NCBI RefSeq assembly: GCF_947492555.1
Contig: NZ_CANLNE010000001.1
Span: 186,001 to 250,000, forward strand
Direction of reading: 5' to 3'
DNA length: 64,000 nt
Source: an uncultured Roseobacter sp.
GTDB taxonomy: Bacteria; Pseudomonadota; Alphaproteobacteria; Rhodobacterales; Rhodobacteraceae
Positions 28,338 to 37,051 of this stretch are shown one piece after another; the first letter of the stretch is position 1, and the number at the start of each line of letters is the position of its first letter. The position numbers and the translations under genes are program-made. The notes beneath the pieces are model-generated. The model ran no database searches. It was not told where the DNA came from and was given only the letters and a program-made list of their open reading frames with translations.

Positions 28338-29396
28338 TCAGTTAAGATCGGCGGCGCGGGCGGCCCCAATCTCTTCTTCGGCTTCGGCCACGGCTGCGGC
28401 CAGCGCGTCAAAAATCTCTTCGCCACGGCCTACGTTGCCTTTGAACCAGTCGAACACCGGGGCAGCGCCTTCCTTGAAGGCAGCTTTCTGCTCGGGCGTT
28501 GGCACGTAGAGGTCCCCACCTTCGGCCACGAACTGCTCATACGCCTCGATGGATTTGCGCTTGGGCGAGGCAAAGGTCGCCTGCTGCAGTGCATAGAAAC
28601 CGTCAACCACCACGCGGCGCATGTCTTCCGGCATCTCGGTGAAACGCGCGTTGTTCATCCACCAGAGCGCGCCCATGTAGGCGTGGCCATCCAGCGTGAC
28701 GTATTTCAGGCCAGCATCCGGGAATTTCATGCCCATGATGTCGGTGATCCCGTTCTTGGAACCCTCAACCACACCGGTCTGGAAGGAGGTGAAAAGCTCG
28801 GGCCATGGGATCGGCGTGGGGGCCGCGCCCAAGGCTTTTACCAGTTCCTGCGGCAGGTCGGCGACGACGGTGCGGATCTTCAGGCCTTCCATATCCGACG
28901 GCTCTGCGATGCGGCGCTTGGTGTTGGCAAAGTTGCGCCATCCGCCTGTGTTGCCGATGGTCATCAGGCGGATCGAGTCGCCAGAATCTTCCAGCGCCAT
29001 GTCACGCATTTTCCGGGTAAAATCGCCCGAGAGAACATGCTCGGCAATCCGGTCGTCGGCCATCAGATAGGGCAGATCGAGCACCTGTACGTAGGGGAAG
29101 ATCCCCGAGGCGCCGCCGGACGTGGACACAAAAATATCGACGGTGCCATCGGCCACACCCTGCAGGCATTCCGCGCCGTTGCCACAAAGTTGCGTGCCGA
29201 TGAAAAGCTCTACCGCGATGGCGCCATTCGAGGCCGCCTCGACGTAGTTCTTGAAGACCACAAGGCCATCGTAATCCTCGTCGTTCTCATTTGAGTTGGC
29301 CGTTGCGCGCAGCGTGTAGTCCTGCGCCGCCGCCGCCATCGCGGTGCCCGCAAGCATCGCCGCCACGGTCAGCGATTTCAGGGTATTTTTGATCAT
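28338..29396 (-). CDS. TRAP transporter substrate-binding protein (DctP family)
   Basis: 352 residues. A signal peptide (MIKNTLKSLTVAAMLAGTAMAAAA) precedes a DctP fold, with FVSTSGGASGIFPYVQVLDLPYL in the first half and the carboxylate-binding arginine region GLKIRTV near the middle. The tail is Ala/Glu rich (AAAVAEAEEEIGAARAA). It is encoded after dctM in an operon with the flavin reductase, aldo/keto reductase and monooxygenase upstream, so it probably captures their substrate. TRAP ligands are usually organic acids; a sulfonated sugar or related acid is inferred from context. Confidence 0.88.
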   Translation of the reverse strand: MIKNTLKSLTVAAMLAGTAMAAAAQDYTLRATANSNENDEDYDGLVVFKNYVEAASNGAIAVELFIGTQLCGNGAECLQGVADGTVDIFVSTSGGASGIFPYVQVLDLPYLMADDRIAEHVLSGDFTRKMRDMALEDSGDSIRLMTIGNTGGWRNFANTKRRIAEPSDMEGLKIRTVVADLPQELVKALGAAPTPIPWPELFTSFQTGVVEGSKNGITDIMGMKFPDAGLKYVTLDGHAYMGALWWMNNARFTEMPEDMRRVVVDGFYALQQATFASPKRKSIEAYEQFVAEGGDLYVPTPEQKAAFKEGAAPVFDWFKGNVGRGEEIFDALAAAVAEAEEEIGAARAADLN

Positions 29397-29420
29397 GTTT
29401 TTCCTCCCATTGGATGTCGT

Positions 29421-30710
29421 TTAGTTTGCAAAACCCGTCAGACGCGGAACCGTCATGGATATGGCGGGTATGTAGGTAATTAAGAAAATCACGAGGATCT
29501 CAACCGCCAGAAACGGCAGGATCGCCTTGGAGATGGTCTCGACCCGTTCGCCCGAGACCGATGAGGCGACAAAGAGCACCAACCCCATGGGCGGTGTCGC
29601 GAGGCCGACGGTCAGGTTCACGCTCATGATGATCGCAAAGTGGATCGGATCGACCCCGAGGCTCACGAAGATCGGGCCAAGGATGGGGCCGAGGATGATG
29701 ATCGCGGGGCCCGCATCGAGAAACATGCCGACGATGAAGAGCAGCAGGTTGATCAGGAACAGCAGGATCAGCGGGTTGCTGGTCAGGCTGAGGACGAATT
29801 CGGCCATGGTCTCGGGCGCGTGGCTGAGGCTCACGACTGTCTTGAAGGCCATCGCGGCCCCCACCAACAGCAGCACCACGGCAGAGGTGATCCCTGCGCG
29901 GTTCAGCACATCCGGCAGGTCGCTGAGCTTGAGCGTGCGCATGACAAACAGTCCAATGACCAGCGCATAGGCCACTGCCACCGCCGCCGCTTCTGTGGGC
30001 GTAAAGACCCCCGCGAGGATGCCACCAAGGATGATCACCGGCGTCAGCAGCGGGAAGAACGCCTTGAGGCTCGCCTGCCCGCGTTCACCCCAGGAATGCT
30101 TTTTCGTGGCGACCGGGAAGTCGTATTTATCCGCCTGGAATTTCACCATCAGCATCAGACCGAGGCCTACCATAACCCCCGGCACAATCCCCGCAAGGAA
30201 CAGCGCCGCGACGCTCTCGCCCATCACATAGGCATAAATGATCATGATGCCCGAGGGCGGAATGATCGGCCCGATCACCGAACTGGCCGCCGTGATGGCG
30301 GCGGCAAAGCGGCGGGTGTAGCCTTGTTTTTCCATCGCGGGGATCAACATCGACCCCAGCGCCGAGGTGTCGGCCACCGCCGACCCCGACAGCCCGGCAA
30401 AGAGCATCGACGACAGGATATTCACATGCGCCAGGCCGCCCCGGAAATGGCCCATCATCGCCTGGGAAAACTCGACCAACCGCATGGTGATGCCGCCCCG
30501 GTTCATCAGCTCGCCCGCAAGCATAAAGAAAGGGATCGCCATCAGCGGGAAGCTGTCCATCCCGTTGTAGAGATTGCGATAAAGCAGCGTGATGTCGCGC
30601 TCCTGCCCGTTCAGCCAGAGCAGGATACCGGGCGCGGCCAGAAGGCCAAAGAACACCGGCAGACCGATCATCAAGAACAGCAGAAACAGCGGAAGGAACC
30701 AGACCAGCAT
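29421..30710 (-). CDS. TRAP transporter large permease (DctM)
   Basis: 429 residues and about 12 membrane segments, with DctM landmarks: PLMAIPFFMLAGELMNRGG, GLSGSAVADTSALGSMLIPAM, and VIGPIIPPSGIMIIYAYV. It is the sodium-coupled transport subunit. It overlaps dctQ by one base (TAATG at 30712-30708) and lies 24 bases upstream of dctP. Confidence 0.92.
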   Translation of the reverse strand: MLVWFLPLFLLFLMIGLPVFFGLLAAPGILLWLNGQERDITLLYRNLYNGMDSFPLMAIPFFMLAGELMNRGGITMRLVEFSQAMMGHFRGGLAHVNILSSMLFAGLSGSAVADTSALGSMLIPAMEKQGYTRRFAAAITAASSVIGPIIPPSGIMIIYAYVMGESVAALFLAGIVPGVMVGLGLMLMVKFQADKYDFPVATKKHSWGERGQASLKAFFPLLTPVIILGGILAGVFTPTEAAAVAVAYALVIGLFVMRTLKLSDLPDVLNRAGITSAVVLLLVGAAMAFKTVVSLSHAPETMAEFVLSLTSNPLILLFLINLLLFIVGMFLDAGPAIIILGPILGPIFVSLGVDPIHFAIIMSVNLTVGLATPPMGLVLFVASSVSGERVETISKAILPFLAVEILVIFLITYIPAISMTVPRLTGFAN

Positions 30711-31300
30711 TATTCAGCCCCCACTTGTTCTTCGAGCGCAATGGGTGGCAGTGCATCTGCCCCGCCCATCATCTTGACGAACGCGCGCAGGATCAGCTCG
30801 ATGTTCACCGAGATCAACATGATCACACCAAAAAGCAGCGAGGCCATCATCCAGCTGCGCGGTACGCGGAACCACGCCTCAAAGCTCAGATCCGTTGGCA
30901 GATAGAGCGAGGCAGTCGTGAATTTCCCTGCAAAACCGGTCACTTCAGACCAGCCGATCTGCATCGCGACGATCAGAACCCCGAGGCTGACAAACAGAAG
31001 AAGAAGCGAGATCAGCGCCCCGATCCGCGCGGGCAGCAACCGCACGACCGTGTCGATCGCCACAAACCCGCCACGACGAAAGGCTGTGGGCGCCATCAGA
31101 CCGGTCATCCACAACATGCAGAACCGCGCCGCCTCGTCTGGCCAGGGCAGCGCATTGTTCAGCACGTAACGATAGAACACCTGAATGAGGATCGCCGTGA
31201 CCATAAGAGCCACTGCCACCACGCCGAGACCCCTGCCCAGTTTGAGCACGGCCTCATTGACCAGCCTGAGCGGTGTCATCACCGCCAGCAATGCTCCCAT
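30710..31300 (-). CDS. TRAP transporter small permease (DctQ)
   Basis: 196 residues with four membrane segments and the DctQ signature region NALPWPDEAARFCMLWMTGL near residue 50. It joins DctM in the inner-membrane complex. About 80 bases separate it from the flavin reductase gene upstream, with no clear terminator, so transcription probably continues through. Confidence 0.88.
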   Translation of the reverse strand: MGALLAVMTPLRLVNEAVLKLGRGLGVVAVALMVTAILIQVFYRYVLNNALPWPDEAARFCMLWMTGLMAPTAFRRGGFVAIDTVVRLLPARIGALISLLLLFVSLGVLIVAMQIGWSEVTGFAGKFTTASLYLPTDLSFEAWFRVPRSWMMASLLFGVIMLISVNIELILRAFVKMMGGADALPPIALEEQVGAE

Positions 31301-31380
31301 TCCGGAGCCTCCTCCCTTGTGCCCGGGTATTCCGGGTCACGACGTGCGGGTTTTCCCCACACGCTCCATTGGTTGGCCTT

Positions 31381-31908
31381 TTAGGCCTGATTGTCAAACC
31401 GTCTGAACCGGCCTTGGCAAAAAATCAGCGCGTCCCCCTCCCGGAACGCAGCTGAGCGCACGCGGCCCAGAACAATCGAATGGTCGCCCGCGTCGTGGAT
31501 CTGGTGGGTGGTGCATTCGAAGCGGGCAAGACAATCGCCCAGCAGCGGCACACCTTCGGCATTGAGCGTCACATCGAGCCCGTCAAAGGCCTGCCCGGAT
31601 TTGGCGAAACCCATGGCGATCTCTTCGTGCTCGATCCCCATGACATGGACCGCAAAATGCTTGGCGGCGATGAAATGGGCATAGCGGCTGGAGGATTTCG
31701 CCGGGCACCACAGCACCAGGGGCGGCTCCATGGAGACGCTGGAGAAGGAATTCGCGGTCATCCCGATGGGACCGGTCGGCGTCTGCGCGGTGACCACCGT
31801 GACCCCGGTGCCGAACTGCCCGAGGGCCGAGCGAAACTGTCTCTGCGTGTCCGGACCCGGCATGAAGCTGTTCAACCGGGCCAGTGTCCGTGTTCCATCC
31901 GCCATCAT
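31381..31908 (-). CDS. Flavin reductase-like protein (FMN reductase of a two-component monooxygenase)
   Basis: About 175 residues of the flavin reductase-like split-barrel family: RSALGQFGTGVTVVT near the N-terminus, GMTANSFSSVSMEPPLVLWCP with the flavin-binding loop, and GLDVTLNAEGVPLL. It would supply reduced FMN to the SsuD-like monooxygenase two genes upstream. Tandem ATG codons follow AGGAGGTGCC, and the start overlaps the aldo/keto reductase stop. In the described sulfo-SMO pathway this position corresponds to SmoA. Confidence 0.85.
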   Translation of the reverse strand: MMADGTRTLARLNSFMPGPDTQRQFRSALGQFGTGVTVVTAQTPTGPIGMTANSFSSVSMEPPLVLWCPAKSSSRYAHFIAAKHFAVHVMGIEHEEIAMGFAKSGQAFDGLDVTLNAEGVPLLGDCLARFECTTHQIHDAGDHSIVLGRVRSAAFREGDALIFCQGRFRRFDNQA

Positions 31909-32795
31909 GGCACCTCCTGACCGTTTGCGGCCTCGTAGAGTTCGAACCACGTCTGGCGGTCCATCTCGACCTTGAACGCATCGCTGAATGTGGCGATGCG
32001 CGACAGGGTGTTGGTGCCCATGACCGGCAGGATGCCCGCCGGATGGGCTAGCAGCCACGCCACGGCGACAGCGGCGCGATCGACGCCCTGTGCCTGCGCG
32101 AGGGCATCCATCTTTTGCGCGACGGCACTGTCGTCGGTCATCAGGCTGCCGCCGCCCAGCGGCGACCAGGCCATCGGGCTGATGTGATGCTGCTGCAGAT
32201 GCGCCAGATCGCCGTTGGTAAAGCAATCGCGGGCGGCGAGGCTGATCTCGATCTGGTTGGTGACCAGCGGGTTGGTCATCGCCGATTGCAGCAGGTCCCA
32301 GTCCCACGGGCGGAAGTTCGACACACCCGCTGCCTTGATCTTGCCGCTCTGGATCAGCGCATCCAGCGCGCCGCCGGTCTCAGCCGCATCCATCATCGGG
32401 TCGGGGCGGTGGATCAGCAGCAGGTCTATCTGCTCGATCCCCATGTAGCTAAGAGAGGCCTCGACGCTCGCCTGAATATGCGCCGCCGAGGTGTCATAGT
32501 ATTTAACCCGCCGGTCCGCATACTTACCGAAGGGCGCGACGATGTCGCATTTTGTCACAATCTCGAGCTGGTCACGCAGGCCGGGGCTTTCCTTGAGCGC
32601 CGCACCCAGCACCTCTTCGGCAGCGTAGCCGCCATAGATGTCGGCCTGATCCATCGTGGTGATACCCTGCGCAAGGCAGGCGTCAATCTTGGCCCGCACA
32701 TGCGCGGGCGAGGTATCGTCGTCATCCGCCAAGCGCCACATGCCATAGACGATGCGGCTGAACTCAACGGTGTCTGAAAGGGTAACACGGTCCAT
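31905..32795 (-). CDS. Aldo/keto reductase
   Basis: 296 residues, a TIM-barrel AKR. The catalytic tetrad can be placed: Asp and Tyr in DQADIYGGY, Lys in IVTKCDI, His in LLLIHRPD. The cofactor site near the C-terminus (PVMGTNTLSRI) is of the NADPH type. It sits between the monooxygenase and the flavin reductase, overlapping both by one to four bases. In sulfo-SMO clusters the matching enzyme (SmoB) reduces 6-oxo-glucose, the product of oxidative desulfonation, to glucose. That role is inferred here from gene order. Confidence 0.87.
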   Translation of the reverse strand: MDRVTLSDTVEFSRIVYGMWRLADDDDTSPAHVRAKIDACLAQGITTMDQADIYGGYAAEEVLGAALKESPGLRDQLEIVTKCDIVAPFGKYADRRVKYYDTSAAHIQASVEASLSYMGIEQIDLLLIHRPDPMMDAAETGGALDALIQSGKIKAAGVSNFRPWDWDLLQSAMTNPLVTNQIEISLAARDCFTNGDLAHLQQHHISPMAWSPLGGGSLMTDDSAVAQKMDALAQAQGVDRAAVAVAWLLAHPAGILPVMGTNTLSRIATFSDAFKVEMDRQTWFELYEAANGQEVP

Positions 32796-33949
32796 CAGCG
32801 ACGGTCTCCGGCGGCAAGAGGGGTGAGCGGCGCGCTCTGCGGCACGCGGCCATAGGCCTCGGGCATAGAACAGGTTTTCAGATGCGGCATCACAAGGCGA
32901 CCGAAGTGTTCGGCCTCGTCGATGTGGGGATAGCCCGAGAAGATAAACGCGCGGATGCCCATCTTCTGATAGGCTTCGATCTCCGAGAGCACCTGATCGG
33001 CAGAGCCCACCAACGCCGCGCCACAACCCGAGCGCGCCCGGCCCACTCCTGTCCAGAGGTGCGGTTCGACGTAACCGAACTCATCGGCAATATCGCGGTT
33101 CTTCGATTGGTGAGACACGCCCAGCGACGTGGCATCGAGCGCCCGTTCGCGGATCTTGCGCCCGTAGTCATCATCCAGCTTGGAGACGATGTAGTCGGCG
33201 TATTCCTTGGCCTCGGCCTCGGTATCGCGCACGATCATATGCACGCGCAGCCCGTAATCCAATGTTCGGCCTTTCTCGGCTGCTCGTTCATGAACGGCCT
33301 GCATCCGCCCGGCAATAGCGTCCTTGGGCTCGGGCCACATCAGGTAAACGTCGCAATGCTCCGCACAGAGATCGAGCGCTGCAGGAGAGTAACCCCCGAA
33401 GTACAGCAGCGGCCCGCCGGTCTGATAGGGTTTGACTGGATCGGTGGTCAGGCCGGTAAAATTGTAGACCTCGCCTTCGTAGTTGATCTCATCTCGGGTC
33501 CAGGCCTGTTTGAGAATCTCCACCACTTCGCGGGATCGCTGATAGCGATAGTTGCTATCCGCCTTCTCGCCCGGGAAATCCGAGCTGATGATGTTCACCG
33601 TCAGCCGCCCTTCCAGCATGTGATCGAGTGTCGCGATGGTGCGCGCCAGCATGATGGGCTGCATCTCGCCGCAACGCACGGCGGCCAGCAGATTGATTTT
33701 AGACGTGATCGGCGCGCAGCCCGCCACGAAACTCAACGTGTCCTGCCCGACCTGATAAGACGACGGACAAAGAATGTTGCGGAAACCCTGCGCCTCGGCC
33801 GTCTTCACAATGTCCGAACAATGCGCCCAGCTTGAGCGCAGATCGCCCTCCGGCACACCCAGAAACTGGTAGTCATCCGAGCACAGCGCGGAAAACCACG
33901 AGACTTCGGCCGCATCGAGATCGGCGGAGGTGACGGGCACAACGGTCAT
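32795..33949 (-). CDS. LLM-class FMNH2-dependent monooxygenase, SsuD-like (candidate sulfoquinovose monooxygenase)
   Basis: 384 residues of the bacterial luciferase-like family, alkanesulfonate monooxygenase branch. Visible blocks include RLTVNIISSDFPGE, GGPLLYFGGYSPAALDLCAE, VYLMWPEP, SKLDDDYGRKIRE, LWTGVGRARSGCGAALVG and FIFSGYPH, which align with SsuD landmarks. It should use FMNH2 and oxygen to split a C-S bond, releasing sulfite and an aldehyde. First gene of a six-gene minus-strand operon (monooxygenase, AKR, flavin reductase, dctQ, dctM, dctP). Its start faces a GntR gene. With the AKR next to it, a sulfosugar substrate is more likely than a simple alkanesulfonate. Confidence 0.85.
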   Translation of the reverse strand: MTVVPVTSADLDAAEVSWFSALCSDDYQFLGVPEGDLRSSWAHCSDIVKTAEAQGFRNILCPSSYQVGQDTLSFVAGCAPITSKINLLAAVRCGEMQPIMLARTIATLDHMLEGRLTVNIISSDFPGEKADSNYRYQRSREVVEILKQAWTRDEINYEGEVYNFTGLTTDPVKPYQTGGPLLYFGGYSPAALDLCAEHCDVYLMWPEPKDAIAGRMQAVHERAAEKGRTLDYGLRVHMIVRDTEAEAKEYADYIVSKLDDDYGRKIRERALDATSLGVSHQSKNRDIADEFGYVEPHLWTGVGRARSGCGAALVGSADQVLSEIEAYQKMGIRAFIFSGYPHIDEAEHFGRLVMPHLKTCSMPEAYGRVPQSAPLTPLAAGDRR

Positions 33950-34020
33950 AGAATTCCCTTTGTCAGGCAGCGGTGATTTCTGTCTTGAATAGCACCGTCA
34001 AAATAGTAGATCAATGGTGT

Positions 34021-34033
34021 ATCAATTTTTGAT
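34021..34033. promoter_or_regulatory. Candidate GntR operator
   Basis: ATCAATTTTTGAT is an inverted repeat (ATCAA-TTT-TTGAT). An extra direct ATCAA copy lies at 34010-34014, within the same short gap between the divergent monooxygenase operon and the GntR gene. Its position fits autoregulation and control of the catabolic operon. Binding is inferred. Confidence 0.5.
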
Positions 34034-34052
34034 GTCGATACGGCCCGAGAGA

Positions 34053-34760
34053 ATGACGCACCCACCCTCCCGCAGCACCGCGCTGCCAAAATACATTCAG
34101 CTGACCGAATTGCTGATCCGCGACATCGACGCGGGCCGCTTGCTTGATGGCGAACGCCTGCCGCCCGAACGCGAGATGGCCGTGGCGCTGGGTGCCTCCA
34201 TCGGCACCTTGCGCAAAGCACTTGCGGAGCTGGACAGAAAGGGGCTGCTGGATCGTGTGCAAGGGTCCGGCAACTACGTGCGCAAACCGCGCAAACCCAT
34301 GGGCGTCTATGCCATGTTCCGGCTGGAGCTGCTGTCGGGCGGCGGCCTGCCGACGGCTGATGTGCTGCAGGTCGACGTCATGCACAAGCCGCGGGATTTG
34401 CCTGCGTTTGGCAGCAGCACGCAGGCCACACGCATCCGCCGCAGACGGTACCTCAATGATGTAGCAATCGCCGTGGAGGAAATCTGGCTCGACGCCAGCG
34501 CGGGCGTGCTGACACCCCAGATGCTGGGTGATTCCCTCTATCAGACCTACCTGTCAGAGCTGAATTTCTGGATCACCCGCGCCGAGGATCGGGTGAGCAT
34601 CAGCGCCCTGCCCGCGTGGACGCCAGACGGGTTTGGCCCGGCAGGCACGCCCTGCGGCTACATCGAACGCTTTAGCTGGGCCGCGGACGCGTACCCTATT
34701 GAATTTTCCCGTACATGGTTCGATACGGACAAATCTGTCTACGTACAGCGGTTGAAGTAA
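34053..34760 (+). CDS. GntR-family (HutC/UTRA-type) transcriptional regulator
   Basis: About 235 residues. An N-terminal winged helix-turn-helix (LPPEREMAVALGASIGTLRKALAELDRKGLLDR, seen in short blocks) ends in GSGNYVRKP, and a C-terminal UTRA effector domain follows. The frame is open from 34014, but ATG 34053, after CCGAGAGA, is chosen because the upstream part overlaps the candidate operator. It is divergent from the monooxygenase operon and nine bases upstream of the Gfo/Idh gene, so it probably controls both. The UTRA fold usually binds a sugar or related metabolite. Confidence 0.82.
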   Translation: MTHPPSRSTALPKYIQLTELLIRDIDAGRLLDGERLPPEREMAVALGASIGTLRKALAELDRKGLLDRVQGSGNYVRKPRKPMGVYAMFRLELLSGGGLPTADVLQVDVMHKPRDLPAFGSSTQATRIRRRRYLNDVAIAVEEIWLDASAGVLTPQMLGDSLYQTYLSELNFWITRAEDRVSISALPAWTPDGFGPAGTPCGYIERFSWAADAYPIEFSRTWFDTDKSVYVQRLK

Positions 34761-34769
34761 GGAAGAAAA

Positions 34770-35864
34770 ATGGGACAGACAACGCGCTATGGCATGATCG
34801 GGTGCGGCATGATGGGCCAGGAGCATCTGAAAAACATAGCCCTCTTGCCGGATACCGCAGTTACGGTGATCTATGAACCGGACGCTGCCATGCGCGCCGT
34901 CGCCGCCGACCTCGCGCCAAACGCCCGTTTTGCCGAGACACTGGACGACCTGCTGGCCGAAAGCGCGCTCGACTGTCTGGTGGTCACCAGCCCGAACCAC
35001 TGCCATGCCGATCAGATGGCAGAGATCGCGGCGCGCAATCCCCTGCCCCTGCTGGTCGAAAAACCGCTGCTGACCAATCCTGCCGACATCCCGCGCCTTA
35101 AGGAGATCGCGGCGGCCTACCCCGCGCCGATCTGGGTCGCCATGGAATACCGGTATATGCCGCCTATTGCCGCCTTGCTCGACGATGTCGAAACCGTCAC
35201 CGGCGGCATCAGGATGCTGAGCATCCGCGAACATCGCTTCCCCTTCCTGCAGAAAGTCGGCAACTGGAACCGGTTCAACCATCAGACCGGCGGCACCTTT
35301 GTCGAGAAGTGCTGCCACTTCTTCGACCTGATGCGCCTGATGATCGGCAGTGACCCGATCCGCGTCATGGCCAGCGCCAGCCAATCCGTGAACCACCTTG
35401 AAGAAACCTATGACGGGGCCACGCCGGACATCCTCGACAACGGGTTCGTGATCGTCGATTTCGCCTGTGGCGCCCGTGCGATGCTGGAGTTGTGCATGTT
35501 TGCCGAAGGCGCACGCTATCAGGAAACCATCGCGGCAATAGGCCCATCCGGAAAGATAGAAGCCTTCGTTCCCGGCCCCACCCGCTTCTGGCCGGACGAC
35601 CTTGGACCCGCGCCCACGCCGATCCTGGAAATCAGCCCCCGCGCCCCCAAACATCCTGAAATGCGTGCTGTTCCAGTCGACCCGGCACTGCTGGCGGCAG
35701 GCGATCACAACGGGTCCACCTTTTATCAGCATCAGCGGTTTCTGGATGTGGTCCGGGGCGTGTCGCACACGCCGGATGTCACCTTTGAAGATGGTCTCCG
35801 CGCCGTGGAACTGGGTATGGCGGCCCAACAGTCGGCGCAAACCGGCCTTGCTGTCGAATTGTAA
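34770..35864 (+). CDS. Gfo/Idh/MocA-family NAD(P)-dependent protein (dehydrogenase or NAD-dependent glycosidase)
   Basis: 364 residues. A Rossmann domain starts with YGMIGCGMMGQEH, with the substrate-orienting lysine in LLVEKPLL near residue 95. The C-terminal alpha/beta domain contains VGNWNRFNHQTGGTFVEKCCHFFDL around residues 165-190, with the His typical of the family active site. It is translated right after the GntR gene. Proteins of this fold include sugar dehydrogenases and also NAD-dependent glycosidases, one family of which (GH188) hydrolyses sulfoquinovosides. Because it adjoins an SMO-like trio and no GH31 sulfoquinovosidase is present, it is a candidate for that gateway step, but a plain sugar dehydrogenase is equally compatible with the sequence alone. 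Confidence 0.85.
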   Translation: MGQTTRYGMIGCGMMGQEHLKNIALLPDTAVTVIYEPDAAMRAVAADLAPNARFAETLDDLLAESALDCLVVTSPNHCHADQMAEIAARNPLPLLVEKPLLTNPADIPRLKEIAAAYPAPIWVAMEYRYMPPIAALLDDVETVTGGIRMLSIREHRFPFLQKVGNWNRFNHQTGGTFVEKCCHFFDLMRLMIGSDPIRVMASASQSVNHLEETYDGATPDILDNGFVIVDFACGARAMLELCMFAEGARYQETIAAIGPSGKIEAFVPGPTRFWPDDLGPAPTPILEISPRAPKHPEMRAVPVDPALLAAGDHNGSTFYQHQRFLDVVRGVSHTPDVTFEDGLRAVELGMAAQQSAQTGLAVEL

Positions 35865-35874
35865 CCCGGGTCGG

Positions 35875-36750
35875 CTAAGGGGAAATCAATTGCACGCCCG
35901 GAATGCGTGCGATGGCGAAAACATCCTCGTCGTAGGTCTGGGTCATTTCGGCCACCAGTTCTTCTGTCCAGCCGGGCATGTCCAACTCCTCCTCTATGGC
36001 CTCTTCGATTGCGAACTTGTCCAGAAACGCCACCATGACGCGACGCTTTTGAATTTCGGTCATGGTCGGATGTTTTTCGAGATAGGCCAGAAAACGGGTC
36101 ATGCCTTCGGGTGCCATAATCTCGCTTAGGAGATCATACTCCCCTTCTATACCGTCGCAGTGATCCATCCCCCCAATCTCGCGGAGAATCTCTGGCCAGA
36201 TCAGCGGGGCATCTTCATTGCACCACACCGTGATCGATATCTTTGGCACCGCTTCCCGTATCCGCAGCAGCGTATCCGACCACCGTACCGCCCGCGGATC
36301 CACCCCGCCCATGAAATCCGCAAGGCCCTCTTTCGAAGATCGCCGATAGGCTTCTGGCAAAAAGGTCGCAGGGTTGCGCAGCCCCATGAAGAGCTCGATC
36401 TGGTCAGTTTCAAATATCTGGGCCATCTGAACCATTCGTTTCGAGGCCTTCGGGTAGATCAACCCCCGCCGTACCGCCAGGCGGCCGGGGCCAAAAAATC
36501 GCCCGTTCGACATGACAACGCGCTCGGCGCTTGCGTGGTCCAATATGGCATCCAGCAGAATTTCCCTTGCGTTTTCAGCCGGTTCACTGATGTCCATAGC
36601 GTCCATGGTGTCGCGCAGTAATCTGCGATATTTGCCAGGTCCCGGGACAACCACGCCGCGCGTTCCGAAAGCTTCCTTGTTTTTCAAAAGACACTTCATG
36701 AGTCGCTCTTCTTCAGTGAAGTGTGCGCCCGTGTGAAAAACCAGTTGCAT
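35875..36750 (-). CDS. Uncharacterised protein, possibly sulfotransferase-like
   Basis: 291 residues, no signal peptide or membrane segment. It opens with MQLVFHTGAHFTEEERLMKCL and includes GVVVPGPGKYRRLLRDTMDA and ELFMGLRNPATFLPEAYRR. The N-terminal FHTGAHFT loop and the later 'LRNPATFLPEAYR' block are reminiscent of P-loop-like sulfotransferase folds, but I cannot identify the family. It is convergent with the Gfo/Idh gene (ten-base gap) and lies upstream of tRNA-Thr. Codon use is like the neighbours. Confidence 0.6.
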   Translation of the reverse strand: MQLVFHTGAHFTEEERLMKCLLKNKEAFGTRGVVVPGPGKYRRLLRDTMDAMDISEPAENAREILLDAILDHASAERVVMSNGRFFGPGRLAVRRGLIYPKASKRMVQMAQIFETDQIELFMGLRNPATFLPEAYRRSSKEGLADFMGGVDPRAVRWSDTLLRIREAVPKISITVWCNEDAPLIWPEILREIGGMDHCDGIEGEYDLLSEIMAPEGMTRFLAYLEKHPTMTEIQKRRVMVAFLDKFAIEEAIEEELDMPGWTEELVAEMTQTYDEDVFAIARIPGVQLISP

Positions 36751-36876
36751 AAAGCTCCGCGCGATTGCATTTGCGTGGTGTCAAACTAGCTTGGGAAACG
36801 TTGGGGTTCAAACGCAAACAAAGGCGCATTTCCCCTCTTGCGCGACGCGCTCAAACTGACTAAACGACCGCGCAGT

Positions 36877-36952
36877 GCCCCTATAGCTCAGCTGGTAGAG
36901 CAACTGATTTGTAATCAGTAGGTCCGCGGTTCGAGTCCGTGTGGGGGCACCA
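36877..36952 (+). tRNA. tRNA-Thr (anticodon TGT)
   Basis: A complete 76-base cloverleaf: acceptor GCCCCTA/TGGGGGC, D arm AGCTCAGCTGGTAGAGC, anticodon stem ACTGA-TTTGTAA-TCAGT with anticodon TGT, T arm with GGTTCGAGTCC, and encoded CCA. Its 3' end is the left boundary of a genomic island. Confidence 0.95.
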
Positions 36953-37028
36953 TTTCACCATATTTTAAAGTCCAGTGACATCCATTTCGGCCCTGTATAT
37001 AAGGGGTTTCATGAAAGTGTTTGTCCAG
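36945..37028 (+). repeat. Left island boundary repeat (attL)
   Basis: The last eight bases of tRNA-Thr and the next 11 bases (36945-36963) are identical to 45732-45750. After a three-base difference, 36967-36987 is identical to 45754-45774, and the similarity continues at about 70% to position 37028. The first identical block includes the tRNA 3' end, as expected for a tyrosine-integrase attachment site. Confidence 0.82.
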
Positions 37029-37051
37029 TTGAGTTTTTTGCAGTCCGCTGA

